This document shows, piece after piece, positions 34,784 through 44,196 of a DNA stretch of 64,000 nt. The notes below the pieces were generated by a model. It had not been told where the DNA came from. It searched no databases and was given only the letters and a program-made list of their open reading frames with translations. The position numbers were made by a program, and so were the translations under genes. Positions within the stretch are counted from its first letter, which is position 1, and the number at the start of each line of letters is the position of its first letter. Source of the DNA: Teichococcus wenyumeiae (GTDB taxonomy: Bacteria; Pseudomonadota; Alphaproteobacteria; Acetobacterales; Acetobacteraceae); the NCBI RefSeq assembly GCF_003696345.1, contig NZ_RFLX01000007.1, positions 124,001 to 188,000 on the forward strand, read 5' to 3'.

Positions 34784-36019
34784 TTAGTCCAGCTGGAACT
34801 GCAGCCGCAGGGTGACCGCCTGGAAGCGGTGCGGGTCCTCGCCGCCCTTGATGCGGCCGTTCTGGTATTGCAGCAGCGCCCGCAGCGTCTCATGCGGCCA
34901 CCAGCCCAGGCTGGCGGACCAGACATCCTGCTCCCCGCCATCGATATCGGCGCTGCGCAAATTCGCGTGGGAGAAGCGCCCGCCCAGCTCCAGCGAGCCC
35001 CACTCGCCGCGGGAGGGATCGAAGGGCTCGGGCTTCGGCGCGGCCCAGGCGGCATCCTCCGAACTCCACTGGCGCCGGGGGCCGAAGATCATCCAGGCCG
35101 CCTGGGCGTACCAGCCGCCGAACCAGGGGTTCTTGCCGTCCGTGCGGTCCACCGTGATGCGGTACCACTCGCCCGAGGCCCAGAAGGGCCCCGAGGCCAC
35201 GCCCGCCTCGATGCCGCCGGAAGCCATGCCCTTGGCCTCGATGAAGCCGGTGCTGAGATAGGATTCCGGGGTGATCGTGTATTCTGGCGCATTGGACAGC
35301 TCGATGCCCGGCCGCTGCCCGTTCTCCTGCGGCGTACGGAAGCGCCAGAGGCCATCGAGGCCCAGGTGGATGGCCAGGTTTTCCTGCTGCACCACCAGCC
35401 CGGCGACGCGGCCCATCACCGCCCTCTCCCGCGCATCGTCGCCATAGCCGACGCGGGGGCCGGTGAAGGCGAAGCTGGCGAGGTAGCGGTCGCCCTGCGC
35501 CTGGATCTCCACGCCGGTGCGGCCGCCATCCACGATGGCGCCGGCGAGGTCAACGATCGCCGCCTTCTCCAGGAAGAGCGTAGCGGCCGAGCTTTGCGAA
35601 TCCTCCATGGTCAGCGTCGGCTCGAAGGCGCCGGCGCGGATGCTGAAGGGCTTCAGGCCGGAATACTCGACCATCGCCTCATAAAGGCGGGACTGGCCCC
35701 AGCGCGGCCCATCGAAGCCCTCGCCGCCGAAATCCCAGATGAGGCCAACCGTGACGTCATGCGGCAGCTCCGCCTCGCCACCGAGGCGGAAGCGGCGCGC
35801 CTGCATGCCGCCGGCGGGTGCATCGGGCTTGCCGCCCCAGGTCTCGCCGAAATCGAACTGGCCATAGACATAAGGGCGCAGCATGACCTCGCCGAGCCGG
35901 ATGCCGGCCTTGTCGGAGTCCTGGGCCTGGGCGGCGCTGCCCAGTGTGGCGGCCAGGGCCAGCACGGAAAGGGCGGGCCAGGAAAGGGTGCGTCGGCGCA
36001 GCGTCACGGCGGTTCTCAT
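34784..36019 (-). CDS. phosphate-selective porin (OprO/OprP family)
   Basis: This 411-residue outer-membrane porin has a signal peptide (residues 1 to about 32, ending GSAAQAQ). The mature protein begins LGEVMLRPYVYGQFDFGETW and ends in a beta-barrel C-terminal strand (TLRLQFQLD). Alternating aromatic and charged strands match the OprP family (Porin_O_P). The family favours phosphate or pyrophosphate, but specificity cannot be read from the sequence. It is followed (its upstream side) by 38 bases and then the ELM1-type gene, so the two may be co-transcribed. Confidence 0.88.
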   Translation of the reverse strand: MRTAVTLRRRTLSWPALSVLALAATLGSAAQAQDSDKAGIRLGEVMLRPYVYGQFDFGETWGGKPDAPAGGMQARRFRLGGEAELPHDVTVGLIWDFGGEGFDGPRWGQSRLYEAMVEYSGLKPFSIRAGAFEPTLTMEDSQSSAATLFLEKAAIVDLAGAIVDGGRTGVEIQAQGDRYLASFAFTGPRVGYGDDARERAVMGRVAGLVVQQENLAIHLGLDGLWRFRTPQENGQRPGIELSNAPEYTITPESYLSTGFIEAKGMASGGIEAGVASGPFWASGEWYRITVDRTDGKNPWFGGWYAQAAWMIFGPRRQWSSEDAAWAAPKPEPFDPSRGEWGSLELGGRFSHANLRSADIDGGEQDVWSASLGWWPHETLRALLQYQNGRIKGGEDPHRFQAVTLRLQFQLD

Positions 36020-36057
36020 GATCCAGGGTCCGCCGGGGCCTTAGCGGGTGGAATGGC

Positions 36058-36990
36058 TCAGGCGAAGCCAAGCTCGCGCAGACGTGCGGCGACGCGCGCA
36101 CTCTCGTCCAGCGGTGCCGCCGGGTGCGGCAGGCCAGGGGCCGGTAGGCGGCTGGCATAGCCGGCGGCGCAAAGGCTTTCGGCCAGCGCGGCATGGCGGC
36201 CGGGTGCCTCGCCCGCGATCAGCACGGGCCGGCCGGTGGCGCAGGCCTCGGAGAGCATGGACACACTGTCCGCCGTCACGATCACCGCATCCGCCCAGGC
36301 CAGGAAGCCCGCATAAGGGTTCGGCCCCGCGTCGCCCCAGCGGAACAGGCGATGCGGGCTGCCAGCGAGGTCGGCGGCGATGCGCGCCGTGGCCGCCGCC
36401 CCGGTGCGGCGGCTGGTGGTGGCCAGGATGGTGGCATCGGGGAAGTGGCGTCGGGCGGCAGGCACCAGGGCTGCGGCGGTGGCCATGTCCAACCCCTCCC
36501 CCCGCACCGGGCCGCCCACCAGCAGCGCCACGCGCGGGCCGGGCAGCGTGCCGAGTTCCGCCCATTCCGCCCGTGCCGCCGCCAGCCGCGCGGGAGAAAC
36601 CCGGTGGGTGGCGCCCAGTATGGGCATGACATTGGCCGCCGGGGCCGGCGAATCGTGCCGCCCGACCACCAGCAGGTCGAATCGGGCTGCCCCGGCGCCG
36701 GGGCGCATGCAATGCACGGTGCGGGCGCCGCGCCGGCCGAGCCACAGCGCCACCGGCGCCGCGCGCCGCCCGGCGGAGATCACCAGCCTCGGCCAGGGCG
36801 GCACGATCCGCGCCCGCGCCTGGGGCGTCAGCCCCGCCAGGGTGGGCCAGGGCCAGGGCAGCTTGGCCAGCGGCCCCCATTCCAGCGTCACGGTGCGGAA
36901 GGGCGCCTCCAGCCGCTCGGCAATGCCCAGGGCCTGGGCCGCCGTGCCCGCGCGCGGGTCCGCCAGCACCCAAACGGGCGCCTCCATCAT
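36058..36990 (-). CDS. ELM1/GtrOC1 family putative nucleotide-diphosphosugar epimerase
   Basis: This 310-residue protein belongs to the mitochondrial fission ELM1 family of bacterial proteins, recognised by WVLADPRAGTAAQALGIAE at the start, RLVISAGRRAAPVALWL, and TADSVSMLSEACATGRPV near residue 245. The fold resembles GT-B glycosyltransferases and a role in cell-surface glycan synthesis is often proposed. Two adjacent ATG codons (36990 and 36987) can begin it. It is divergent from pyrE. Confidence 0.85.
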   Translation of the reverse strand: MMEAPVWVLADPRAGTAAQALGIAERLEAPFRTVTLEWGPLAKLPWPWPTLAGLTPQARARIVPPWPRLVISAGRRAAPVALWLGRRGARTVHCMRPGAGAARFDLLVVGRHDSPAPAANVMPILGATHRVSPARLAAARAEWAELGTLPGPRVALLVGGPVRGEGLDMATAAALVPAARRHFPDATILATTSRRTGAAATARIAADLAGSPHRLFRWGDAGPNPYAGFLAWADAVIVTADSVSMLSEACATGRPVLIAGEAPGRHAALAESLCAAGYASRLPAPGLPHPAAPLDESARVAARLRELGFA

Positions 36991-37044
36991 GGACGCGCCG
37001 CCATCAGGGCGTTACGAACGGCGCCAGAAGGAGAGCTTCCCGCC

Positions 37045-37770
37045 ATGACCACCACGCATCTTTCAGACTGGGACCGCGACGCCGCGCTCACCACCGCCCG
37101 TATCCTGCTGGAGATCAAGGCGGTCAACTTCCGGCCGGAGGAGCCCTATACCTTCACCTCGGGCTGGAAGAGCCCGGTCTATATCGACTGCCGCAAGATC
37201 ATCTCCTTCCCGCGCGCCCGCACCCGCATCTGCGACCTGGCCGTGGAGAAGATCAACCGCCACATCGGCTTCGAGAGCATCGAGGCCGTGACGGGCGGCG
37301 AGACCGCCGGCATCCCCTATGCCGCCTGGATCGCCGACCGCATGGCGGCGCCGATGTCCTATGTGCGCAAGAAGCCCAAGGGCTTCGGCAAGAACGCGCA
37401 GATTGAGGGCGACGTGCCCGAGGGCAAGCGCACCCTGCTGGTGGAGGACCTGACCACCGACGGCGGCAGCAAGATCCGCTTCGCCCAGGCGATGCGCGAT
37501 GCCGGCGTGATCGTGGACCACACCTTCGTGGTCTTCTTCTACGGCGTCTTCCCCGGCGGGCAGGAGAAGTTGCAGCAAATCAACCTCAACCTGCTGCATC
37601 TGGCGACCTGGTGGGACGTTCTCGAAGTCTGCCGGGAACGCCCCTACTTCTCGGAAGGCGCGCTGAAGGAAGTGCGGAAGTTCCTGGAGGATCCGGTCAG
37701 CTGGAGCCGCGAGCGTGGCGGCGTCGGCAGCCTGGAAGAGGCTGAGGCCTACAAGGCCAAGGCCGGCTGA
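37045..37770 (+). CDS. pyrE: orotate phosphoribosyltransferase
   Basis: This 241-residue enzyme of pyrimidine synthesis joins orotate and PRPP to give OMP. The PRPP-binding motif LLVEDLTTDGGSK (about residues 131-143) is present, as is YVRKKPKGFGKNAQIEG with the lysines of the active-site loop. The fold is the longer alphaproteobacterial form with a C-terminal extension (KAKAG end). AAGGAGAG precedes the ATG. A strong terminator follows the stop. Confidence 0.95.
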   Translation: MTTTHLSDWDRDAALTTARILLEIKAVNFRPEEPYTFTSGWKSPVYIDCRKIISFPRARTRICDLAVEKINRHIGFESIEAVTGGETAGIPYAAWIADRMAAPMSYVRKKPKGFGKNAQIEGDVPEGKRTLLVEDLTTDGGSKIRFAQAMRDAGVIVDHTFVVFFYGVFPGGQEKLQQINLNLLHLATWWDVLEVCRERPYFSEGALKEVRKFLEDPVSWSRERGGVGSLEEAEAYKAKAG

Positions 37771-37801
37771 AGCGCCGGCCGGAGCTTCGGGTTCATCAGG
37801 G

Positions 37802-37837
37802 GGCGGCGTGCCATGAGGGTGCGCCGCCTGTTTTTTT
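37802..37837 (+). terminator. intrinsic terminator after pyrE
   Basis: A GGCGGCG/CGCCGCC stem (37802-37808 and 37822-37828) is followed by TG and seven T bases (37831-37837), a typical rho-independent terminator 31 bases after the pyrE stop. Confidence 0.8.
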
Positions 37838-37846
37838 GCCCTTGTT

Positions 37847-37862
37847 TGTAGCCTTTGCTACA
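37847..37862. promoter_or_regulatory. MntR-like box upstream of mntH
   Basis: TGTAGC and GCTACA flank CTTT; on the minus strand the core reads TAGCAAAGGCTA, which matches the core of the enterobacterial MntR box as I recall it (ATAGCAAAGGCTAT). It is 20 bases before the mntH start. Confidence 0.7.
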
Positions 37863-37882
37863 GCCTCGGCACGGGACACGAG

Positions 37883-39271
37883 ATGGATGCCTGTGGCACG
37901 GAGACCCGCCTGATGCTCGACCAGTCCTGCCCGCCGGCAGAGCTTCCGGCCGGGCGCCGGCATGACGCGGCCAGCCTGACCGGCACGCCCAACAGCCTGG
38001 GTGAGATCCACCGCACCGTCCGGATTCCCGCCGGCGCTTCCTGGCTGCGGCGGCTGCTGGCCTTCGTGGGGCCGGGCTACATGGTGGCGGTGGGCTACAT
38101 GGACCCGGGCAACTGGGCCACTTCCATCGCGGGCGGCTCGGCCTTCGGCTACACGCTGCTCTCGGTCGCGCTGCTCTCATCCCTCATGGCCATGCTGTTG
38201 CAGGCCATCTGCGCCCGCATCGGCATCGCCTCCGGGCGGGACCTGGCGCAGCTCTGCCGCGAGCGCTTCCCGCGCTGGATGTCCTTTCCGCTCTGGCTGC
38301 TGGCCGAGGCCGCCATCTGCGCCACCGACCTCGCGGAGGTCATCGGCACCGCCATCGCGCTGCAACTGCTGTTCGGCCTGCCGCTGCTGGAAGGTGTGCT
38401 GCTGACGGTGCTGGATACGCTGCTGATCCTCTGGCTGCAGCACAAGGGCGTCCGCTGGCTGGAGTCCTTCGTCATCGGGCTGATTGCGCTGATCGCCTTC
38501 TGCTTCATCGCCCAGCTTGCCATGGCGGACCCGGTCTGGGGCGATGTGCTGCGCGGCTACCTGCCCTCGGCCTCCATCGTCACCAACAGCTCGCAGCTCT
38601 ACCTGGCGCTGGGCATCCTGGGCGCCACGGTGATGCCGCATAACCTCTACCTGCACACCGCCATCGTGCAGTCCCGCGACACCGGGCGGGACGAATCAGG
38701 CAAGCGGGAGGCCATCCGCTTCGCCAGCATCGACAGCACGGTGGCGCTGGTCATCGCCCTGCTGATCAATTCCGCCATCCTGATCCTGGCGGCCGCTGCC
38801 TTCCATACGCGGGGCCATACCGAGGTGGCCGAGATCGGCGATGCCCATACCCTGCTGGCGCCGCTGCTGGGCACGGCGGCGCCGTTTCTCTTCGCCATCG
38901 CGCTGCTGGCCTGCGGGCTGAATTCCACCGTCACCGCCACCATCGCCGGGCAGGTGGTGATGGAAGGCTTCCTGCGCATCCGCCTGCGCCCGGCGCTGCG
39001 GCGGCTGGTGACGCGCATCATCGCCATTGTGCCGGCGGTGGTGGTCACCTGGATCTATGGCGAAAGCGGCACGGCGCAGCTTTTGGTGCTGTCTCAGGTC
39101 GTGCTCTCGCTGCAGCTGCCCTTCGCGGTGATCCCGCTGATGCTCTTCGCTGGCGACCGCAGGCGGCTCGGCACGCTGGTCACGCCCATGTGGCAGATGG
39201 CATTGGGCTGGGGCTCGGCGGCGCTGATCGTGGTGCTGAACGTGGTGCTGCTGAAGAACGCCTTCTTCTGA
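37883..39271 (+). CDS. mntH: Nramp family divalent metal transporter
   Basis: This 462-residue, roughly 11-helix transporter imports Mn(II) with protons. The metal-site motifs are DPGNWATS in helix 1 and [11 protein letters not shown] in helix 6. Both are intact, with the metal-binding Asp, Asn, Met and Ala/Pro positions. The short N-terminal cytoplasmic tail precedes the first helix. No strong ribosome site precedes the ATG. An MntR-like box upstream suggests repression when Mn is high; no mntR gene is in the window. A bidirectional terminator follows. Confidence 0.93.
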   Translation: MDACGTETRLMLDQSCPPAELPAGRRHDAASLTGTPNSLGEIHRTVRIPAGASWLRRLLAFVGPGYMVAVGYMDPGNWATSIAGGSAFGYTLLSVALLSSLMAMLLQAICARIGIASGRDLAQLCRERFPRWMSFPLWLLAEAAICATDLAEVIGTAIALQLLFGLPLLEGVLLTVLDTLLILWLQHKGVRWLESFVIGLIALIAFCFIAQLAMADPVWGDVLRGYLPSASIVTNSSQLYLALGILGATVMPHNLYLHTAIVQSRDTGRDESGKREAIRFASIDSTVALVIALLINSAILILAAAAFHTRGHTEVAEIGDAHTLLAPLLGTAAPFLFAIALLACGLNSTVTATIAGQVVMEGFLRIRLRPALRRLVTRIIAIVPAVVVTWIYGESGTAQLLVLSQVVLSLQLPFAVIPLMLFAGDRRRLGTLVTPMWQMALGWGSAALIVVLNVVLLKNAFF

Positions 39272-39285
39272 CCGGCGGACGCGAA

Positions 39286-39316
39286 AAGGCCCCGGGGGCA
39301 CACTCCCCGGGGCCTT
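39286..39316. terminator. bidirectional hairpin between mntH and DUF2171 gene
   Basis: A perfect 12-base stem (AAGGCCCCGGGG and CCCCGGGGCCTT) has a 7-base loop, extended by CGCG on each side. It lies 14 bases after mntH and 26 bases after the end of the convergent DUF2171 gene, serving both. Confidence 0.75.
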
Positions 39317-39342
39317 CGCGCATCTGCCGCGATGCTGGTGCG

Positions 39343-39582
39343 TCAGCCGACGCTTTTCACGCCCCATTCGTCCTTCGCCTGGGCGGCGGTGCGGTTCAGC
39401 ACGATCTTGCCGTCGCGCACGGCCTGGACGAGATCGAGATGCAGGTAGTGATGCTCACCACCGGCAGCCCGATCGGTCCGGGTCAGCTTGATGCGCTGGC
39501 CGTCAACATGATCGACCGTGCCGACATGCCCGCCGTCGGAACCAACGACTTCCATATGCGCGGCAATGGCGGAAGGATCCAT
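39343..39582 (-). CDS. DUF2171 family protein
   Basis: This 79-residue protein fits DUF2171: VVGSDGGHVGTVDHVDGQRI then KLTRTD and HHYLHLDLVQAV, a pattern of a small PRC-barrel-like beta fold. AAGGAGT lies 6 bases upstream. The function is unknown; related proteins are often stress-inducible. It is divergent from the peptide-binding protein gene downstream (137 bases). Confidence 0.85.
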   Translation of the reverse strand: MDPSAIAAHMEVVGSDGGHVGTVDHVDGQRIKLTRTDRAAGGEHHYLHLDLVQAVRDGKIVLNRTAAQAKDEWGVKSVG

Positions 39583-39596
39583 GCCGTACTCCTTAT

Positions 39597-39620
39597 CTGG
39601 TCTCCGGCGAAGGAAACCAG
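39597..39620. promoter_or_regulatory. imperfect inverted repeat between divergent genes
   Basis: CTGGT-C-TCC and GGA-A-ACCAG pair around a six-base centre with one mismatch. It lies 14 bases upstream of the DUF2171 gene start. Possible operator; weak evidence. Confidence 0.25.
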
Positions 39621-39719
39621 CCAGCCGGGGCGAGGTTGCGGTGCCCCATGCGAAGGAGAGTTCATCCCTGGCGTCTTTCGGCTCTACCGCGCCGCGGCAT
39701 CAGCCTCCATCATCGGCCC

Positions 39720-41375
39720 ATGCGCCATGCCCTTCTCGCCGCCCTCGCCCTTGCCGCCACCCCGGCGGCCGCCCAGCAGGCCCGCGACAGCCTGACCATC
39801 GGCATCACGCAGTACCCGGCCAACTTCCACCCGAATATCGAGGCCATGGCCGCCAAGGCCTATATCCTCGGCTTCGCGCTGCGGCCGGTGACGGCCTATG
39901 GCGAGGACTGGAAACTCGCCTGCATGAGCTGCGACACCCTGCCCTCGATCGAGAACGGGCAGGCGAAGCTGGAGCAGACGCCGGATGGCAAGCCCGGCAT
40001 CCGCATCACCTGGCGGCTGAAGGAGGGCGAGAAGTGGGGCGACGGCACGCCCGTGACAGCCGAGGACATGCGCTTCGCCTGGGAAGCCGGCCGCGCCTTC
40101 GAGACCGGCTTCGGCCCGGCCGAGACCTATCGCTCGGCCTATGAATTCATTGTCGAGGATGCGCGCTCCTTCACCGTGCGCTTCGACAAGGTGACCTTCG
40201 ACTTCGCCGGGCTGGGCCAGTTCCAGCCCCTGCCCGCCCGCATCGAGCGGCCGATCTGGGAGGCCGACAAGGCGGGCTACCGCACCCGCAGCGCCTATGA
40301 GACGGCCACCACCAACCCGGCGCTCTACGACGGCCCCTACCGCATCGCCGCCGTGCAGCCCGGCGCCGGCGTGACGCTGGAGCGCAATGCCCATTGGGCC
40401 GGTCCCGCCCCCGCCTTCAACCGCATCAACATCCGCACGGTGGAGAACACCGCCGCCATGGAGGCGCAGTTGCTGGCCGGGCAGGTGGACATGGTGGCCG
40501 GCGAGCTGGGCCTGCCGCTGGAACAGGCCGCGGCGCTGGAGAAGCGCAGCGGCGACCGCTTCCGGTTCTTCTATCGCCCCGGCCTGACCTACGAGCATAT
40601 CGACCTGCGGCTGGACAACCCGGTGCTGGCCGACCGCCGGGTGCGGCAGGCGCTGCTGCTGGCCGCCGACCGGGCACAGATCGTCGCGCGGCTCTACGAC
40701 GGAAGGCAGCCCGTGGCGCTGGGCAGCGTCCACCCCGACGACGTGATGTACGACAAGGACGCTCCCGCCTGGCCCTACGACCCCGCCCGTGCCAAGGCGC
40801 TGTTGGAGGAAGCCGGATGGCGCCCCGGCCCCGGCGGCATCCGGCGCAACGCGGCGGGCGAGACGCTCTCCTTCGACCTGATGACCACCGCCGGCAACCG
40901 GGCGCGGGAGCAGGTGCAGCAGATCCTGGCGGGCCAGTGGCGCGCGGTGGGCGTGGAGGCGCGTATCCGCAACGAACCGCCCCGCGTCTTCTTTGGTGAG
41001 ACGGTGAGCCAGCGGAAGTTCACCGGCATGGCCATGTTCGCCTGGGTCAGCAGCCCGGAGAACGTGCCCCGCACCATCTTCCATTCGGATGAGATCCCCA
41101 CCGCCGCCCGCAACTGGTCCGGCCAGAACTATGCGGGCTTCTCCAACCCCGAGGCCGACCGGCTGATCGAGGCCCTGCCGCTGGAACTGGACCCGGCCAG
41201 GCGCCGCCCGCTCTGGTCGCAGTTGCAGCGGCTGATCGCGACGGAACTGCCTTCCTTGCCGCTCTGGCACCGGGCCGATGCTCATGTCTGGCCGCGCTGG
41301 CTGGACGGCGTGCGCCCCACCGGCCATCAGAACTACTCCTCCCTCTGGGTCACGGAGTGGCGGGTGAAGCCTTGA
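39720..41375 (+). CDS. ABC transporter substrate-binding protein, peptide (family 5)
   Basis: This 551-residue periplasmic protein has a signal peptide (MRHALLAALALAATPAAA) and a family 5 fold: ITWRLKEGEKWGDGTPVTAE near residues 95-115, DGPYRIAAVQPGAGVTLERN near 205, and late segments typical of DppA/OppA-type receptors. The ATG start is chosen because the signal peptide begins there; no strong ribosome site is visible. It overlaps the following permease gene. Substrate unknown. Confidence 0.88.
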   Translation: MRHALLAALALAATPAAAQQARDSLTIGITQYPANFHPNIEAMAAKAYILGFALRPVTAYGEDWKLACMSCDTLPSIENGQAKLEQTPDGKPGIRITWRLKEGEKWGDGTPVTAEDMRFAWEAGRAFETGFGPAETYRSAYEFIVEDARSFTVRFDKVTFDFAGLGQFQPLPARIERPIWEADKAGYRTRSAYETATTNPALYDGPYRIAAVQPGAGVTLERNAHWAGPAPAFNRINIRTVENTAAMEAQLLAGQVDMVAGELGLPLEQAAALEKRSGDRFRFFYRPGLTYEHIDLRLDNPVLADRRVRQALLLAADRAQIVARLYDGRQPVALGSVHPDDVMYDKDAPAWPYDPARAKALLEEAGWRPGPGGIRRNAAGETLSFDLMTTAGNRAREQVQQILAGQWRAVGVEARIRNEPPRVFFGETVSQRKFTGMAMFAWVSSPENVPRTIFHSDEIPTAARNWSGQNYAGFSNPEADRLIEALPLELDPARRRPLWSQLQRLIATELPSLPLWHRADAHVWPRWLDGVRPTGHQNYSSLWVTEWRVKP

Positions 41376-42304
41376 GGCTGGCGCTGCTCCGCCTGCCGCA
41401 GATCGCGCTGACCCTGGCGCTGCTGTCGCTGGCAGCCTGGCTGGCGATCGGACTGATGCCGGGCGACCCGGCCTCCCTGGCGCTGATGTCCGACCCGCGC
41501 CTGACGCCAGAGGATGTCGCCCGCCTGCGCGCTCTGCACGGGCTCGACCGCCCCTTGATGGAGCGTTACCTCGCCTGGGCAATGGGCCTGCTGCGGGGGG
41601 AATTCGGCTATTCCCGCCTCTTCGCGCAGCCGGTGGTGGCGGTGCTCTGGCCGGCGCTGCGCTCCACCCTGGTGCTGGTGGGGCTGGCGGTGGCGGTGGC
41701 CGCTGTAGCAGGGGTAGCGCTGGGCGCGCTGGCGGCGCTGCGGCCGCGCGCGGGGGGCTTCGTGGATGCGCTGGCGCTGCTGGCGCAGGCCGTGCCCTCC
41801 TTCTGGCTCGGCATCCTGCTGATCATCCTCTTTGCCGTCACACTGGGCTGGCTGCCGGCGGGCGGCTTGCCCGGCGAGGGCCAGCCGGCCTGGGCCTTTC
41901 TGGTGCTGCCGGTGGCCACCATCGGCTTCGGCCAGATGGCTGCCTATGCCCGCCATTCCGCCGCCGCGCTGGGCGAGGCGCTGCGCCAGCCCTGGGCGCG
42001 GTCCGCCCGCGCGCGCGGCGCTTCCGACCAGCGGGTGCTGTGGCGCCACGCCCTGCCCAATGCCGGCGTGCCGCTGCTGACCCTGCTGGCGCTGGATGCC
42101 GGCAGCCTCGTCTCCGGCGCGCTGGTGACGGAAACGGTGTTTGCCCGCCCCGGCATGGGCAAGCTGCTCTACGACGCCGTGATGGGCAATGACTACAACC
42201 TCGCCCTGCTGGCGCTGCTGCTGGTGGCGCTGGTGACCATGCTGGCGACGCTCGCCGCCGATATCGCCCAGCGCTGGCTGGACCCGCGGCTGGAGGAGGC
42301 ATGA
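41357..42304 (+). CDS. peptide-type ABC transporter permease (DppB-like)
   Basis: This 315-residue permease has about six membrane segments. FWLGILLIILFAVTLGWLPAGG and the inner-loop coupling motif ARARGASDQRVLWRHALPNA are typical of the DppB/OppB family. The start is uncertain: GTG at 41357 gives a longer chain that overlaps the binding-protein gene by 19 bases, while TTG at 41372 would overlap the stop by four. The gene overlaps the next permease by four bases (ATGA). Confidence 0.88.
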   Translation: MAGEALRLALLRLPQIALTLALLSLAAWLAIGLMPGDPASLALMSDPRLTPEDVARLRALHGLDRPLMERYLAWAMGLLRGEFGYSRLFAQPVVAVLWPALRSTLVLVGLAVAVAAVAGVALGALAALRPRAGGFVDALALLAQAVPSFWLGILLIILFAVTLGWLPAGGLPGEGQPAWAFLVLPVATIGFGQMAAYARHSAAALGEALRQPWARSARARGASDQRVLWRHALPNAGVPLLTLLALDAGSLVSGALVTETVFARPGMGKLLYDAVMGNDYNLALLALLLVALVTMLATLAADIAQRWLDPRLEEA

Positions 42305-43128
42305 CCCGCCTGCGCCTCGGCCTGCTGATCCTGGCCCTGCTGGCCCTGGCCGCCCTGGGCGCGCCGCTGCTGCAAGGCTGGCTGGGGGCCGACCCGTTCC
42401 AGCCCGACCTCTTCGCCCGCTACGAGCCCGCCTCCGCCGCCCACCCCCTGGGCGCGGATGAACTGGGGCGCGACATCCTGCTGCGGCTGTTCTACGGCAC
42501 CCGCGTTTCGCTGGCGGTGGGGCTGGCGGCGGCGCTGGCGGCCAGCGCGCTGGGCACCGCGCTGGGCCTGCTGGCCGCCTGGCGCGGCGGCTGGGTGGAT
42601 GCACTGCTGATGCGCCTGGCCGATGGGCTGCTGGCCCTGCCCGCCCTGCCCCTGCTGGTGTTGCTGGCGGCGGTGGATCCGGCCCGCCTCGGCCTACCGC
42701 GCGGGGAAGCCTGGACGGATATGCTGCGCATCACCGTGATCCTGGTGATCTTCGGCTGGGTGGGCGTGGCGCGGCTGGCGCGGGCGGCGGCGCTCTCCGT
42801 GCTGGCCACCGACTATGTGCGCGCGGCGCGGGCCCTGGGCGTGACCGAGGCGCGGCTGCTGCGGCGCCATGTGCTGCCGGGCATCGCGGCGCCGGTGGCG
42901 GTTGCCACCTCGCTTGCCGTGGCAGGCGCCATCCTGGCGGAAAGCGTGCTGAGCTTCCTCGGCCTCGGCATCCAGCCGCCGGCGCCCTCCTGGGGCAATA
43001 TGCTGGCCAATGCGCAGGAAGCGGTCTTCGCCGCGCCCATGGCGGCGGTCTGGCCGGGGCTGGCCATCCTGCTGGCCGTGGCGGGCTGCGGGCTGGTGGC
43101 CGATGGGGTGGCCAGGCGCGGCAGTTGA
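42301..43128 (+). CDS. peptide-type ABC transporter permease (DppC-like)
   Basis: This 275-residue permease is the partner of the DppB-like protein. It has HPLGADELGRDILLRLFYGT near the N-terminus and DYVRAARALGVTEARLLRRH as the coupling helix, both characteristic of DppC/OppC. Five or six membrane segments. No ATPase gene (DppD/DppF type) follows; ybaK comes next, so the energy-coupling subunit must be supplied in trans or is missing. Confidence 0.9.
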   Translation: MTRLRLGLLILALLALAALGAPLLQGWLGADPFQPDLFARYEPASAAHPLGADELGRDILLRLFYGTRVSLAVGLAAALAASALGTALGLLAAWRGGWVDALLMRLADGLLALPALPLLVLLAAVDPARLGLPRGEAWTDMLRITVILVIFGWVGVARLARAAALSVLATDYVRAARALGVTEARLLRRHVLPGIAAPVAVATSLAVAGAILAESVLSFLGLGIQPPAPSWGNMLANAQEAVFAAPMAAVWPGLAILLAVAGCGLVADGVARRGS

Positions 43129-43171
43129 CGCCGCCGCGCTGCCGTCCTCTGCTGCGCGCCGGAGTTTCGCC

Positions 43172-43645
43172 ATGTCCAAGACCACCCGCGCCACGCAGGC
43201 GCTGCAGAAGGCGGGCATCGCCTTCACGCTGCACCCCTACGACTATGACCCGGCGGCCGAGAGCATCGGCCTGGCCGCCGCCACCGCGCTGGGCATCGAG
43301 CCGCGCGTGATGCTGAAGACCCTGATGGCCGAGGCCGATGGCAAGCCGGTCTGCGTCGTGCTGCCGGCGGACCGCGAGGTCAGCATGAAGCGGCTCGCCG
43401 CCCTCTTCGGCGCCAAGTCGGCGCAGATGATGAAGCCCGAGGCCGCCGAGCGCCTGACCGGCTACCATGTCGGCGGCATCAGCCCCTTCGGCCAGAAGCG
43501 CGCCGTGCCCACCGCCATCGAGGAAGCGGCGATGGCGGAGGAGAAGGTCTTCATCAATGCCGGCCAGCGCGGCCTGCTGCTGGCAGTGCGCCCACAGGAT
43601 GCGCGGGATCTGCTACGCGCACGCATCGGGCCAGTGGTAGCATGA
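43172..43645 (+). CDS. ybaK: Cys-tRNA(Pro) deacylase
   Basis: This 157-residue YbaK-type editing protein hydrolyses Cys-tRNA(Pro) mischarged by ProRS. The catalytic Lys is in the VMLKTLMAEADGKPV motif (about residues 46-60), and GYHVGGISPFGQKRAVPTAI is diagnostic of the family. GGAG precedes the ATG. It follows the permease genes by 43 bases but is functionally unrelated. Confidence 0.93.
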   Translation: MSKTTRATQALQKAGIAFTLHPYDYDPAAESIGLAAATALGIEPRVMLKTLMAEADGKPVCVVLPADREVSMKRLAALFGAKSAQMMKPEAAERLTGYHVGGISPFGQKRAVPTAIEEAAMAEEKVFINAGQRGLLLAVRPQDARDLLRARIGPVVA

Positions 43646-43694
43646 ACGGCCGAGTCTCCGATTCGGCCACCACAGTGAGCAAGAGACCGCCTGC

Positions 43695-44060
43695 ATGAAG
43701 GGCCTGCTGCAAGTCCTGGCCGTGATGATCGGCTTCCTGGTGGCCAGCGGAGAGATCGCGCGCCGCTGGGGGGATGCACATTTCATCCCGCTGGCGCTGG
43801 ATGACCTTTGCGTCTCCGCCGCGCTGTTCTGGGCCGCCTGGCGCGCCCGCGATCATGGCCCGGCGCCGCTGGTGGCTGGCTGGGGGCTCTACAGCGGCCT
43901 GATGCTGATGCTGCTGATGGTGAATGCCAACTACCTGATCAACGACATGCCCAAGGCGGGCCGGGTCTTCTACAGCATCATCCTGGCCGCCATGCTGGGG
44001 CTGGGGCTCTGGGCCACCTGGCGCGCCCTCCGACTGACGGAGGAAGAAACGCGGCGCTAG
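43695..44060 (+). CDS. hypothetical four-helix membrane protein
   Basis: This 121-residue protein has four hydrophobic segments (about residues 3-19, 33-50, 57-77 and 92-111) with a basic C-terminus ending TEEETRR. I recognise no family. It lies 49 bases after ybaK in the same direction. Conserved small membrane proteins of this shape are common in Acetobacteraceae; nothing more can be said. Confidence 0.65.
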   Translation: MKGLLQVLAVMIGFLVASGEIARRWGDAHFIPLALDDLCVSAALFWAAWRARDHGPAPLVAGWGLYSGLMLMLLMVNANYLINDMPKAGRVFYSIILAAMLGLGLWATWRALRLTEEETRR

Positions 44061-44196
44061 GCCCAGGCTTCGAGCTTAAGCGTGTCGTTTTGGTAACAGT
44101 GAGGCAAAGTTCACGCAAAGAATATGCAAGAGGCGCAGCCTTTCTACTCCAGGTGCATTGGGTTTGTATAAGATGCGCCTGATCAGGAGAGCCGTT

